This document shows positions 1 through 13,500 of a stretch of 44,783 nt of DNA, piece after piece. The DNA is from Amphimedon queenslandica. Its lineage: Eukaryota; Porifera; Demospongiae; Haplosclerida; Niphatidae. The position numbers were made by a program, and so were the translations under genes. Each line of letters opens with the position of its first letter. Position 1 is the stretch's first letter. The stretch is from NCBI RefSeq assembly GCF_000090795.2, contig NW_003546248.1, forward strand, positions 700,207 to 744,989. Reading direction: 5' to 3'. A model generated the notes under the pieces. The model saw only the letters and a list, made by a program, of their open reading frames with translations, did no database searches and was not told where the DNA came from.

Positions 1-128
1 TATGCTCTTTATGTTCCAAGGGCAATCATAGAATCGATTAAATTAAAAACTAAGATAGAGCTACAGGTTACAGATTGAGTATTTTATATTAATAGTATAT
101 TAGCACTCGTACATATAGCTGACTAGAA

Positions 129-975
129 TGCTTTCTGCTCTTGCTTCCACTCCAGAAGGAGAGAAAGTACTTTATGAATCTGACTGCTGTTCATATCAGG
201 CAAGTGTAGTCATACACTGTACATGTGTATCAGTAATGTATAATACCCGAGTCCTTTGATATCTGCCCTCAGCTTCACCACAAGGAGATATCTCAGTCCT
301 CAGGTATTATTGCACTTGAAACCATAGCATGTATATATATATGTACAGTGTGGATACGTATGTATGTTGTATTTGTTTTTTATTTAGTTTTTAAAGTCAT
401 TGGCTAGCTCACTTCTTAATGCACTCACAGACTTGAAATCAGATGAGCTACAGGAAGACAGGATTAACAGAGAGCACAGGTAGCTGGCTATCAGGGTTTC
501 CAACAAGAGAATCCTCTCCTTTTCAATTTTGGCAAAATTTGTCTCAAACCCATGCATGTACTGTATATTGTACAGGGACTTTAGTCAGATTTTTGAAAAT
601 TTTCTGATAAGTATGTATTATATGCCAAAATCCTGTGGAAAATCTTGGTAGCCACTAAATTCTTAGACAAAGCTCTCCTTAACAGCATTCTTCCGGTGTA
701 TAGGAAGTTATGTGCTATGGAGATGGTGAGACTGGTTCATCTTGTCTGTTCCAGTGACAGATTCATAGATGAGCATAAGAGTGAATGCTATCACACTTTC
801 ATAGGAAGCCTCACAAAAGGACACGAAGCTTTCAAGGGAACCAATGTTGAAGACTGTAAGAGGGAGAGAGGAGTGTGTTGGAAAATAATAGTTTATTCAC
901 AATTTAAAATTCTTTTATTTAGTGTTGCTCGATCTGTTGGAATATGAAGGAGTTACTGAAGAAGATCTTTCTTAA
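129..975 (+). CDS. 3' end of an unrecognised multi-exon gene (partial)
   Basis: Candidate exons are about 128-199 (TPEGEKVLYESDCCSYQ, followed by a GC-type donor CAG|gcaagt), 388-479 (SLASSLLNALTDLKSDEL), 652-855 (LDKALLNSILPVYRKL ... HTFIGSLTKGHEAFKG) and 923-975 (LLLDLLEYEGVTEEDLS, stop). The junction 855/923 is clean in phase (GAC + TTG). The junction 479/652 does not match in phase, so an exon is missing or a boundary is wrong. The peptides are leucine-rich and look alpha-helical, as in armadillo/HEAT-like proteins, but I do not recognise the family. The 5' part lies off the left edge. The intron 480-651 carries a decayed copy of the satellite described at 22245. The gene is tail-to-tail with the synphilin-like gene, 282 bp away. 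Confidence 0.5.
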
Positions 976-1257
976 ACTTATAAATGATAACACTTCTTAT
1001 TATTTTTTGATTGTTTAGTGTATAATTTTTAAAGTTTAATAATAATTATAATGATTGTTGTACAAGAGACTTATGAGAGAGAAGAGATTTGAGAAAGAGA
1101 GAGATGATATTTAACATTATTAATTTAATGACTGATTAATAAATTAATATAGTAATAATAGCTATTATTATTATTATACAATCAGTTGTACAGTAATATG
1201 TTTAATTCCTATTATTATTATTATTATTATTAAAGCTATGCTGTTACTATTTTTAAC
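976..1257. other. Convergent intergenic spacer
   Basis: This AT-rich spacer lies between two convergent 3' ends. It holds TTATTA trinucleotide runs (around 1161-1180 and 1211-1232) and several AATAAT/AATAAA-like words that could serve as polyadenylation signals in either direction. I see no coding sequence. Confidence 0.6.
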
Positions 1258-4200
1258 TCAACTATATTTAGTTTTATGCTGTGGACTGGAATGACTGACA
1301 GAGAGAGGATGACCCTCTCCTCCTCCTCTATGAACTGCCTCTTTCGTCGAATAGCTCCTCACAGACTGAAGTTTAGACAACCCAGAGCTGCCGGCATGAG
1401 AATGAGACTTGCTGGGATGAGTCTGAGACTTTGAAGAATGGGTCGGAGTCTTGTTAGAATGCAACCCGTACATGTCCTGACCTTTGAGCTTATGTTTTGA
1501 AGACGAAGGGTTCCCCGAAGAGGACTGCTGCTGTGGAGGATGAGATGAGTGCTGGTGATGATGTACAGTGTAGCTATTAGCCTTGCCGGAAGAGAGAGGC
1601 GATTTATACTGCTGTAAAGCAGACGGGGCATACTTATAACCGGCGTGAGTAAAATCGTTCATAGAGTAAGAAGATGTTAGCGGTAATTCCGTTTCTTTAT
1701 TCATAGACACACGATACTGGTAATGCAAGACTTCGTCCTGCGGTGGAGATCTATGCGAAGGGGATTTCTGTGACCGTGATGAGGAGGAGGAGGAATCTTG
1801 AGGGGGCGATCGTTGAGAGGGCGGGGCCGAACGAGACGTAACGTCCTGAGGAGGTGACCATTGATGAGAGATTGGTTCCTGAGGAGGTGATCTTTGAGGA
1901 GGGAGGGACTGTCGATCCTGTGGGGGCGACCTTTGCGACGTTAGTCTTATGTTGCTATTGTCAAGAGATCTACGATGCTCTGGATAATGATGATGACTAG
2001 TGGAAGGTGCCGTGTGATGATAGTGAGAATGTGAGTCATTTGTATGAGGGTTAAAAGGTTGGATGTTCCTTTTAGCATCTTCTGGAGGAGAGTCTTGAAC
2101 ACCTTCAAACAGAAATGCTGATAATTCACTAATAGAAAGAAAAATAGCATTACATCTTAACATAACATTAGTATTATTAGCATTAATTTATACTTTTATA
2201 GTAAAAGATTATGCTTGTTGGTTCATGCATGCCTTACGTTTTGTTGTCTTTGTCATTATTATTTGCATTATTCTTGTCGTCTTCTTTCTCGACACTGTTC
2301 ATCCGTTTCACAATTGGAGATAGAGGTGAGAATGATCTTGTAGCCATTACCGGGTGGAGTTTTCTCTTCTCACGACTCGCATGCAAACGCTGTTCAACAT
2401 TACTTAGCTCTCTCCTATAAATAGGAACAAAATAAAGAGGTAACATGAAAATTTTATGAGAAATACAATTCTTATTATGAAATTTTTAAATAAATTTTTA
2501 AAGTTGCTGTACTATAGTACAAGGTGTTTGTCATTAATCCTACTACTTACTTCAACACTTCATGTGGCTCTATTTCTTCAATTGTCAATGGCTCTAGAAT
2601 AAAATAATCAACAAGATAAACTATTATCATTAATTATTATTTCTATTATTAAATGCAAGACAAAAGGACTAAGAATAAAAAGGTTTCATTTAGAACTTTA
2701 CCTGGTACAATCTTTACTCTTTTCTTTTCCTTAGCTCCTTCAGTTCCCTTACCTCCACCTCCTTTGCTAGATAAGCTCGTCTTATGAACAGGACTTGAAC
2801 CAATTTTATTCATTACTCCACCACTGGCGGTCGTAGTGGGAGGGAGAAGGAGGGGAGGCGTGGCTTCCTCTCCTCTCAATAAAGCAGAAACTGTAATACC
2901 GGCATATTGCTCGTGAAACTACAAAAATAATTATTATAATAAAAACGCTCATTTAAAAAATTTAATTAAATATTTTTAGCCACACATATGCTTAATTCTC
3001 ACCACAGTACCTTTTGGATGGTGTCCTGGTGTTGCTGATAGAGTTTGGCTATGGCCGTGTGATGCTCTTTATCTCTCAGATCCAATAACTCGTGGAGCTG
3101 GTTGTTCTCATGACGAAGCCTAAATGAAAAGAAAATATTACAAATAGATCATACAAAAAACTCTTCAATTAATCTCTCACCCTCCCACCCTATACGTAAA
3201 TACACAATATAATAATCTCTGCTATAAGTACATTTCAATATCTCTTGTTAAGATGGAGACGTCTCGTGAGAGCTGCCAGCAGAGCTCAACCATTAGGAGG
3301 TAATGAGTGCAAGAGTGCTGGCCTGTGGCGTCAGCCCAGTCAGCTGGCTTCATGTTCTCGCGGTCGGGGGCTGTGACATCAAGACCGTAATTAATCATCA
3401 ACTAAAGAAGAGGGAGAGAGAGGGGGGAGGAGTAATTAAAGGATTAGCGTAAAAGATGTTTTAAAAGGTGAGGAAATACAAGTAAGATTAGTTATTGCTC
3501 AAATATAAAAGATGGATGCTCAACAACCCATCGCACAAGATTGATGGTATAAAAATAGCCAATCAATAATTTCCATAAACAACAAATTCACAAAATATTG
3601 CTCTTTAATTGTCAATAAATCACAATATTCTATTAGTATACTCACCCTAAGGCAGTCAAGGTGTCCTCTTTGAGCTGCAAAATGAGCCGGAGACACTCCA
3701 CTGTCATCAACAAAACCTACACGGAATGAAAAACCATTACCATGGTAACAAGCCACGCCTACGCTTACCAACAGACTCTGAGGATTTTTTCTTTCTGTGA
3801 ATGAGAAACTCGAGACACTTTGTCTGTCCGTGAAAGGCGGCATGATGAAGGAGTGTTTCTCCTCCAGCATCAGGTACAGAGAGGGGAGTGCCTAGTTCCT
3901 CAACGAGATACTTTAGACAATCAACATGACCATTCTAAGAGAGAGAGAAAGAGAATTAATACACAGCATAAGGGCATCAATACGCATCAGAAAATGTAAT
4001 AAAAATTAGTGGTGATTTTGGAGCCAATTTTTAGAAAAAACCATGGGCTATAGCCTTGAGTGTTTTTCGAAAATCGGCCATTTTTTAAAAATAGTCATAA
4101 CTCGAAAAATTGAAGTCAGAATCAGCTCAAACTTTCTACATGGCATAAGGGCATCAATACGCATCAGAAAATGTAATAAAAATTTGGGGTGATTTTGGAG

Positions 4201-7200
4201 CCATTTTTCAGAAAAAACCATGGGCTATAGCCTTGAGTGTTTTTCGAAAATCGGCCATTTTTTAAAAATAGTCATAACTTTAAAAATTGAAGTCGGAATC
4301 AGCCCAAACTTTCTACACAGCATAAGGGCATCAATATGTATCAGAAAATGTAATAAAAATTTGGGGTGATTCTGTGGAGCCATTTTTCAGAAAAAACCAT
4401 GGGCTATAGCCTTGGGTGTTTTTCAAAAATCTGCCATTTTTAAAAAATGGCCATAACTCAAAAAATTGGAGTTGGAATCAGCTCAAACTTTCTACATAGC
4501 ATAAGAACATCAATATGTATCAGAAAATGTAATAAAAATTTGGGGTGATTCCGGAGCCATTTTTCAGAAAAAACCATGGGCTATAGCCTTGGGTGTTTTT
4601 CAAAAATCGGCCATTTTAAAAAAATGGTCATAACTCGAAAAATTGAAGTCAGAATCAGCTCAAACTTTCTACATAGCATAAGGGCATCAATATGTATCAG
4701 AAAATGTAATAAAAATTTGGGGTGATTTCGGAGCCATTTTTTGGAAAAAACCATGGGCTATTATAGCCTTGGGTGTTTTTCAAAAATCGGCCATTTAAAA
4801 AAAAATAGTCATAACTCGAAAAATTGAAGTGAGAATCAGCTCAAACTTTCTACATAGCATAAGGGCATCAATATGTATCAGAAAATGTAATAAAAATTTG
4901 GGGTGATTTCGGAGCCATTTTTCAGAAAAAACCATGGGCTATAGCCTTGGGTATTTTTCAGAATTTTAGCATTTTCTTAACATGGTTGTAACTTGAAAAA
5001 TTGAAGTGGAAATCAACTCACACTTTATACACAGTTACATACCACAAGGAGTTTGTAGTAGAGGCTTTTTAAACACTTCCAAGTCTTCCATGCATTACAA
5101 AATATAATAAAATATCTCCTACAGTCATTTTTGATAAGATACCAATCTCCATACAATTAATTACTGCAATGTGTACACATGAATCATAACAATGTTAAAC
5201 TAGCCTCCCACAATTTTTCTCACTCTCTCCCACTTCCCTCCTTCCTCCCTCACTCTCTCTTCCAATTCTCCCTCGAGAATTCTTCTATGACAACAGTACA
5301 TCAAGTACATGCATATTAACAATTAACACATCATGAGAAAATCAACTTAACATTATAACCAGCCAACATGTACTGTACATGTACATGAAGACCACTACCC
5401 AACTACATTTGTACTCTTAAGGCTGGTTTACAATATTACGCTAGTCCTGACATTATGTTGATGCTAGAATAGAATCTGGTTCTATTCTAGTGGAAAGCAT
5501 GCATCACGAGGTCAAATCGCCCACGCTTTTGATTAAAAATTGACGGTACGTTGGCCTAATGTCATATTGTAAACCAGCCTTTAGTACAATTATTAATTAT
5601 TATTATTATATTATTATTATTATTATGCATACAATTTATGTACAATATAAATCAGAGAACTGTGCATTTTCTATAAATAAAACTACACATACTACAGACA
5701 ATAGATCAATCATAAAAATTCTGCATTAGTGCTACTATCTCACATTATTTTACCCTACCCTACCTGAATAGCTAGCAGAGGAGGAGTGAGGAAGTTATTG
5801 TCAGCGAGTAGAAGTGCTGAGGTGGATATATCTTTAGAAAGAAGCTGAAGGGAAGAGAGCTGTCCATAGGTAGCAGCTGTGTGTAACAGTGTAGAGCCAT
5901 ACTCATCTCTAGAGAGAGGATCAACTTCACCTGATGATAATAATTTACGCTAAGAGAGAGGGAGGGAGAGAGAGAGAAGGGAAAAGAAAGAAAATTATTG
6001 TGGGAACAAATATGATAAGTGTGCTAGAAATGAAGCCACAGGAATGCAAAACAAATCGAAGAATTCAATCAAGTATTAGAACCAGCTTTGGGATGCGGAT
6101 CGTATCTTAGCAACAAAAAACAATAACAAAAAATAACAACAACAACAACAATAAAAACAATAATAATCTTCTTTCTCTCTCTTCTAATTCTTGTTTTGAT
6201 AATAATAACAACAATAACAATAATATTAACAATAATAATAATAATAATAATAATAAATTTATAGGAAAGAAGAGGTATGGAGCCTGGAGGAGCTGAGAAA
6301 GGAAGTATAGTATTACTACAGGTACATGTAGTAATGAGTCAGTGTACATTACTGATGTAAGTGTGTAATTAAATCTGATTGCGGTCTCTTTAAAAGCTCA
6401 CATAATGAAATTAATTCCCTCACACAGACAGACAGACATACACTACACAGTAGCTCGACCAGACGACGAAAGTACATGTACATGTAGCAAGACAAACAAT
6501 CACTCAAACACATGGGGCCATGTTATGTCTGCAATGAAGAAGAGATACAGAAATGAAGGGAGAGAGAGAAAATAATTCTAAAAAGACTGCACGCACAATT
6601 AATGCAATCTGTGACTGGTACACGTACACGTACGCATTGAATCAAAATTTGATGTTAAAAGTAGCTCAAACTTATACTACACAACACAACACTGCCTACA
6701 ACATACACTATACATGAAACAATTTGACAGCATCAACTCACTAAAGTCACGACATCTCCATTAGCTGCTGAATTATGAGCCAAAGCCAACGTGGCTGTGG
6801 CTAGCCCTAGAGGTTGCTTCTGTCCTCCCCCTCCACCACCGCCTGAAGGAGACGGTTTTAATAAATCTAATGAACTCCCATAAGTAGAATTAGGAGGATA
6901 TCCCATAGTGTAAGTAGAGGGTACAGGTTGGGGAGGTTGGTAAGCAGTGGAGCCACGTGTATAGATCATAGGATGGTGAGAGTAAGGACCACCCCCCATT
7001 GGATAAGTAGGTCCAGGAGGTGCTGTGTGTTTGTGAGGAGGAACAACAGCCTCGGGCCTAGAGTGACGCTGAGAGGAGTTTGAGGAGGATGAGGAGGAGG
7101 AGGAAGAAGAGGAAGAAAAGTGTTCATGATTGTACAGGGAAAGCTCCTCCATTGAAGAGGTTGTAGAGCCACTCATTGACATGATGGCCTGTTGCTGCTG

Positions 7201-7453
7201 GTGATGGTGGTCAGTATTAGGAAGAGAAGGAGGGACAGTAGAGTGGGGTACCAGCTGATGGTGGTCTGTCTCATCAATTGAAGGAACAGCCTTGCTTTCT
7301 ATAAAGAGAAAGAGAGAGAGAGAGTTGAGAGTATATATACAAAGAAAGATAGGAGACTGTCTGACTAGGTTTATGCTTCATTCAACGGTCCTATGAAAGC
7401 TGAAGAGTAAGGTTAACATAACTGAGACACATTGATCACAATATGCATTATAC

Positions 7454-7503
<50 letters not shown>

Positions 7504-10500
7504 GGGCCAAGAGTGGATACACACCATTGACTATCTGATGTGAAAGAGTGCAATTGAGCATTAACAAGTACACAATATCACTTATATAAAGGCAATTGAC
7601 TAGCATAAACTGTATATACATGTACTGTATTAAACACTTGTAATGTGGGAAAGGTTAGTATGACTGAGAATGAGATTATAGGAATGAAACTACATGCATA
7701 ATGAGAATGGGAATGAGATTATAAGAATGAAACTGTACCTGTTGATTGCTTCAAGTCTGATACCAAAGAGGTGGTCTCAGTTTTAGATTCACTAGAGCCT
7801 CCACCGCCAGGAGCAGCAGGAGGGGCCACACCTCCAGACGAGCTACTAGCCACACCTACCCCATTATTAGCCACACCGTTATTACTATTAGCAGTTACTC
7901 CATTATTACCGTTATTATTAGCCACACCCACTCCATTATTATTAGCCACACTCACTCCTCCATTATTACTACGAGATGAACTAGGTGAATTAGACGGTTC
8001 AAATTGTAGTATCCTCGAAGCCACGGAGGGCACCTTACTCTGAAGAAAACCTTGACGACCAGGAGAAACCCTCTTCGTCGAGAAAGACTGTAGCGAATCA
8101 CTACGATATAACGGCTTACCAGAAGGAACAACAGAAGAGGTAGGAGAGGAATAAGAAGCTCTCAATCCTAGACCGGTTGATCTGGGAGTTCTCCTTAACT
8201 GAGGAGAGAGGAGGATACCAGGTGGGGGCACTCCCCCTAAGCTGTCACCAGCCTCTAAGTGACTTGGTATGGTTGGCTGAGACGCTGAAGGAGAGCGTCT
8301 TGAACTGCTGGACGAGTTTTTAAAATGAGAGACTTTGTTAGAAGAACCCTCAACTAGGTCTCTGGTTGGGGTGACTACAGGCGTATTGCCAGACTCTGAC
8401 GAGGAGGAGGTGGGTGTGGTTGAGGCTGACGTAGGCGAGACTTTATTAGGAGAAGAGCGAGTGGCAGTAGCCTTTGAACCTGCGTGAGGGTGAGAAAAAA
8501 ATAATAAAAATGACCGGAATGCGAATTGATACTGTTCAAACATGAAAAGAATTGGTCAATAGCAAGAAAAGTATTACTATACTACCGTATAACGCTTTAT
8601 TTTGGCGGCGCTTTATTTTGGCGATTTAGCTGTAAAATTGTAATTGGCGGTTTTTAATTTGGCGATTTTTGTGTACACGTGCATTACTGAGCATGCGCAT
8701 TAATGATTGGCGGTTTTTAATATTGGCGATTCTGTTTGCAAACCGCCAATCGCCAAAATAAAACTCCGCCAAATTAAAGCGTTATACGGTATTACATACA
8801 TACACGTAGCTACATGCACAACTACATGTTCATACATTGTATTTTATTCTCTCTTTCTCTCTTAATTACCAGGTATAGGCAGTCTTGAGTTCTCTCTACC
8901 AGCTGTTAGCTGTCCTTTCATAACAATCGTACCTTCAGCTGGCAATGAAGGACTGCTCCTCTCGCTGGAGAGAGGTAGTCGAGGAGGTTTTGATGAAGGA
9001 GGAGGAGGATAATATTTACTAGCAAACTGACCACTGGGGGAGAGAGAGAGAGGAGAGAGGGAGGGAGAAGGGGGAGGAAGGGAGGAAAGAGAGATGATAA
9101 TGATGGCGTGTGTGTGTGTGTGTGAAATAAGTAGATAACACTACAGAAACATGATATCAATAATTAATAAATAATAAATAAATAAATAAATATCAAATTA
9201 CAATGTCATGTGCATATGTACGTCATCAAATACAGACTGAGCTGAGACAGTCACACAAGGAGACACACCCAACCTTGACACTAAATAACAAAACCATGTA
9301 CATGTACATGCTAAGCAAATGTACATGTACACGCTAAGCAAATGTACATGTACACGCTAAGCAAATATACTGTACACCCACTATATTACAGAGACAGAGA
9401 GACAGACATTAAAAATAACAATACGGTGACACTGGTGAATATAGTTATATCTACAGACATAAAGGCCAGCTTTTATAAAACACACTCCCAAAGAAACACT
9501 TACTCATAGCAAAAAGAGAGAGAGAAAGGAGGGGGAGAGAGGGAAAGAGAGAGTGAGTTACAAATCAACAAGATATCCTATAACAGCAAATTATAATGAT
9601 ATTTTACCAGTAGGAGTAGATATAAATACAAGAGGACCCACACACACACACGCACCATGCAGTCATCATAACTCATAACACCTTAACATCCATGAGCACC
9701 ACACATTAACATCTACACGTAATGCATGTACATTGTACATGTACATACGCACACGCTCACCATTGGAATGAAAAATATGCATCAACAATACTATACTCTG
9801 TGTACATTTTTCTAATGGAGTGTGTCACAGTGTAATTTTTACATTAAAAATACAGTCACCCCCTACTCTACCCACACCATTTCACACACAGCACGCCTCT
9901 ACACTGAACTCATGCAGGCATGCATAAATAAGCATAATTATGTATATGCCAATGTTCGTGGAGGTGTAATTCATAATAAGATCAAATAGGCCTTCCATGC
10001 CTATCTAAGGATTGGAATTTTTCAATGAAGTCATTCTGAGTCAAATCTATAGCTCCCACACATGTGTATTTGTATACATACACGTATGTTTTCAATTCCT
10101 TGCTACAGATTAACAGGAACATCCCACTTCCACTCCTCCTCTTGCTGTGTGTACAACATAGCCATCATTGTATAAGTATACACAATAATATTATGATAAT
10201 ATTATGTGACAAAGAAGAGAGGGATTATGAAGATACCAAGACACGGGTAACAAAGTTCAATTATTAAATGATGATGGCATTTTAATTAATTACGGTAGAT
10301 TAGAGGTATATCTGGGCCATTACCATAAAAAATAAAATGCTCATAAAATACATCCGTACATGTATTTTTTTATTTAAGAGCCATTAACCAGGTGATTAGT
10401 TAAAATAAAGAGAAGGCAATGAAGTTTGGTTAACGAGAGGACAGATAAAGTATTGAGAAATTATTATATACATTTTGTAACTGCCGATACCACATACACG

Positions 10501-13500
10501 TACATGTAGTTAAAATAACTGTAAATTGCAGAGTCACAGGATCACACATAACCAAACAGTCAACACACCTCATAGCGGGCAATTTGTTAGAGTTTAATTT
10601 CGTTCTCATTCCTTATACAACAAATATTTTCCAAGGCGAAAAAATAATTTCTCAAAAAGCCATGTGTTTGAAATGCCATATGTGGCATATTCTAGAATAA
10701 AATACATGTACATGTAGATACATACTCGCTACACAGTCCACATGAACATAGTAGACATTACAAGGGAGAGTTAACAAAGAGGACAAAAATGTCCATCATT
10801 AGTAGTAGGAATGAGTCAGTAATGCACAACAACAGTGTATCATAGCAACCGTTAAATAAACAACCATTTAGAGACACCAGAAGGCGGCCATTATCCCTTT
10901 ACTCTACTCTGCACAGTGCACAGTGATTTTTAGAAGAGTAGAATTACACCCCGGCATTATTCAATAAAATATTAATGAGTTAATGACCTTATGCTATGTA
11001 GAAAGCTTGAGTTTGTGAGTTGTGACCATGTGACAATGCTCATGCTAATGGCGACTATACAAATTTATGGCTGTCTAAAGTATTATTTTTCATTCCAGAA
11101 CCATGCTTCATAAAAGTTGTTTTGGGAAAACTTTCACAAAAACAATAAAAAAAACAATAAAAATATGTCAAGTAGCTTATTGATGGCAAGGAAATGATAC
11201 TAGTCATTGGTGGGCCGTGCTACTTCATAATACATCACATGCTAATCACATGCCATGACTCAGTATGTACATGTACATGCATGTAACACTAACTGCTTGC
11301 CCTGAAATTTGAGAGCTACAAGATACAGTATTAAGAGTACGGTGATAATGACATGTAATGATATTAATAATAAGTTTCAGATAGCAGAGTTGCTTTAATG
11401 TGCTTAATGGCAATAGACATGTGCATAAATTAAATTAGAGAGAGACAGAGAGCGAGAGAGGGCAGAATAGTAAAGAAGGGAAAGACCAAAAGGGAGACAT
11501 TAACTATTTCAACTCACAGTTTCAATTTTCTTGTTTCCATCTCATCAACTCCAGTATAATCACCTTCGTCTTCTTCCTACGAACAAAAATTAAAAATACA
11601 TTTAAAATTTCCATGTACCATAGTACTACATGCATTTGTCCTCCCTTTCTTCCTATTTATCATAATGATTTAATGTCAACATTAACTAACTCCCCCTGAA
11701 ATTCTATCTCCCTTTTCTCCCTCCCCTCTCTCTCTCTCTCTTCCCCTCTCTTGGAAGTTCATGTGCAGCTTCACAAAGGAGATGTAGCTATGGAAACTAA
11801 ACCAAACTCTTTAAATATTTCACATTCCATTAACCCTATTTTATTTGATTATAGTCCAAAAACGAGTGCCAGCAATCACTACGCCCTGCACGTCAACCAA
11901 CTACCGCCCATTACTGTAAAAAATTATCAAAATAACAAAATACTTTCCCCAACCATCAGAATGAAGGGAGGCTCATACAAGCATTAGCATAGGCACCAAG
12001 TATAGGAGTATTTCTAATGAATTAAATTAAATAATATAATATAATCATAACAACTGCATGCTTTATTGCATAACAGGCCCACATTCTGTTAGTACTGTGG
12101 ATACAAAGTACACTACATGTATATATGCATAGTTGAGTGAACCAGAGTACATGTAGCCAGTCAATGGAGCAAAGAAAGAGAGAGTCAGAGAGACAGAGAG
12201 AGACAGAGACAGAGAGAGACAGAGACAGAGAGAGACAGAGATATCTAAAATATATTACTACAGTATATCATAGTGAGATCTATCCATCATAAAAACAGGC
12301 ATCTATCATTACTTTAGCAGCAATTTCTTTCCATCCATTGTAACTATTGATTATATTATAATGCCTTGAGTTTAAAATATATAATTCAAAGGCTTCCAGC
12401 TGCAAGCACATCTGGATGCTATTAGTACCACAAAACCCACTCACTCTCTCTCTCTTTTTCTGGTCTTACATACAAGTACATATTCACTGGATCAGAAACA
12501 CACACCTTATGCTAACAAAGGGCACTACCCAAAGCCACAACTAAGATACAGGTATTACACACGTGCTAGAGGCCCACAGCCTCAGCATAACCTCAAAACT
12601 AACAGCTGGTATTACACTAACCTCAGGACAATCACATGAAGCTCTTAGCCGCTATAGCACAATCACGCTTACTAGTAGTAAGAGTAGTAATAATATACAA
12701 GGAGGAAGGGATGCCAGAGATCAGGAATCTCTCTCTCTCTGTCTCTCTGTCTCTCTCACTGGTTAATAAAATGTGAGTAGTAGTAGTAGTAGGATTGCTT
12801 ATATACCAGGCTAACTATTACTAATGGTAATTGGTAGTACGGGACACACAGTGTCCTGCATGTAGTGATAGTGATATTGTGTGGCCTCCCACATAATAAT
12901 AACAACCACACAACTTGTCACTATAGTAGCAGCTCATCCTTCAAAAGTGATCTAGTCAGCACACACACACACAAACATACACACTATAAAAATTGTTTAA
13001 TGCAAATTCACACACAAAGCGAGCTACACAGCAACAAGGCACTTTTCTAACAGCTGCTTAGCGCTAGGACTGTGACTAATTAATGGATATACACGTACAT
13101 GAAAATGAGGGTCATGTACAGTACACGTAAGGCAAAAGTGACACCAAAGTGAACTTATAAGATTAATCACTGTTTACTACACACTCTTGCCCTTAGGCAC
13201 ATAAAACCATGCACATGTACCAGGGCAGGTAACATATGTAGCGTGTGTGTGTGTAAACTCTAGAGAGACTATTGCCAGGAATTAAAGGGTTTAAGCCACA
13301 ACACCGCCAGATATAAAGACTCTTATTAAGAGAACCAAATAATTAATCATTTCAATTGAACAACATCCTACAGCTAAATAATAATAATAATAATATTATC
13401 ATTAATGCCCTCTGCACTGTTGGAGAGAACCCAGTTTGTATGATGCAATACATGGGTCAGTTCACTTGGCAACTGCATACTTTGGAAAAGAATGTGAAAA

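Noticed and set aside
3961-5040. Regularly spaced repeats that might suggest a CRISPR array
   Set aside because: The whole 177 bp unit is repeated, with no unique spacers, and the context is eukaryotic introns.
6107-6349. Leucine-rich membrane-protein-like frame, minus strand
   Set aside because: It is a reading of a trinucleotide repeat tract in an intron.
7771-8043. Antisense open frame opposite the Ser/Asn-rich exon of the synphilin-like gene
   Set aside because: It is the complement of low-complexity coding repeats; the minus strand has phase-consistent splice sites and the plus strand does not.
8690-8705. Near NRF1 site (AGCATGCGCA) inside MITE copy 1
   Set aside because: It has only one good half-site and lies inside a repeat in an intron, so there is no basis for calling it functional.
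11751-11987. Plus-strand open frame in a large intron
   Set aside because: It has no recognisable domain, no splice context and no bias beyond AT-rich composition.
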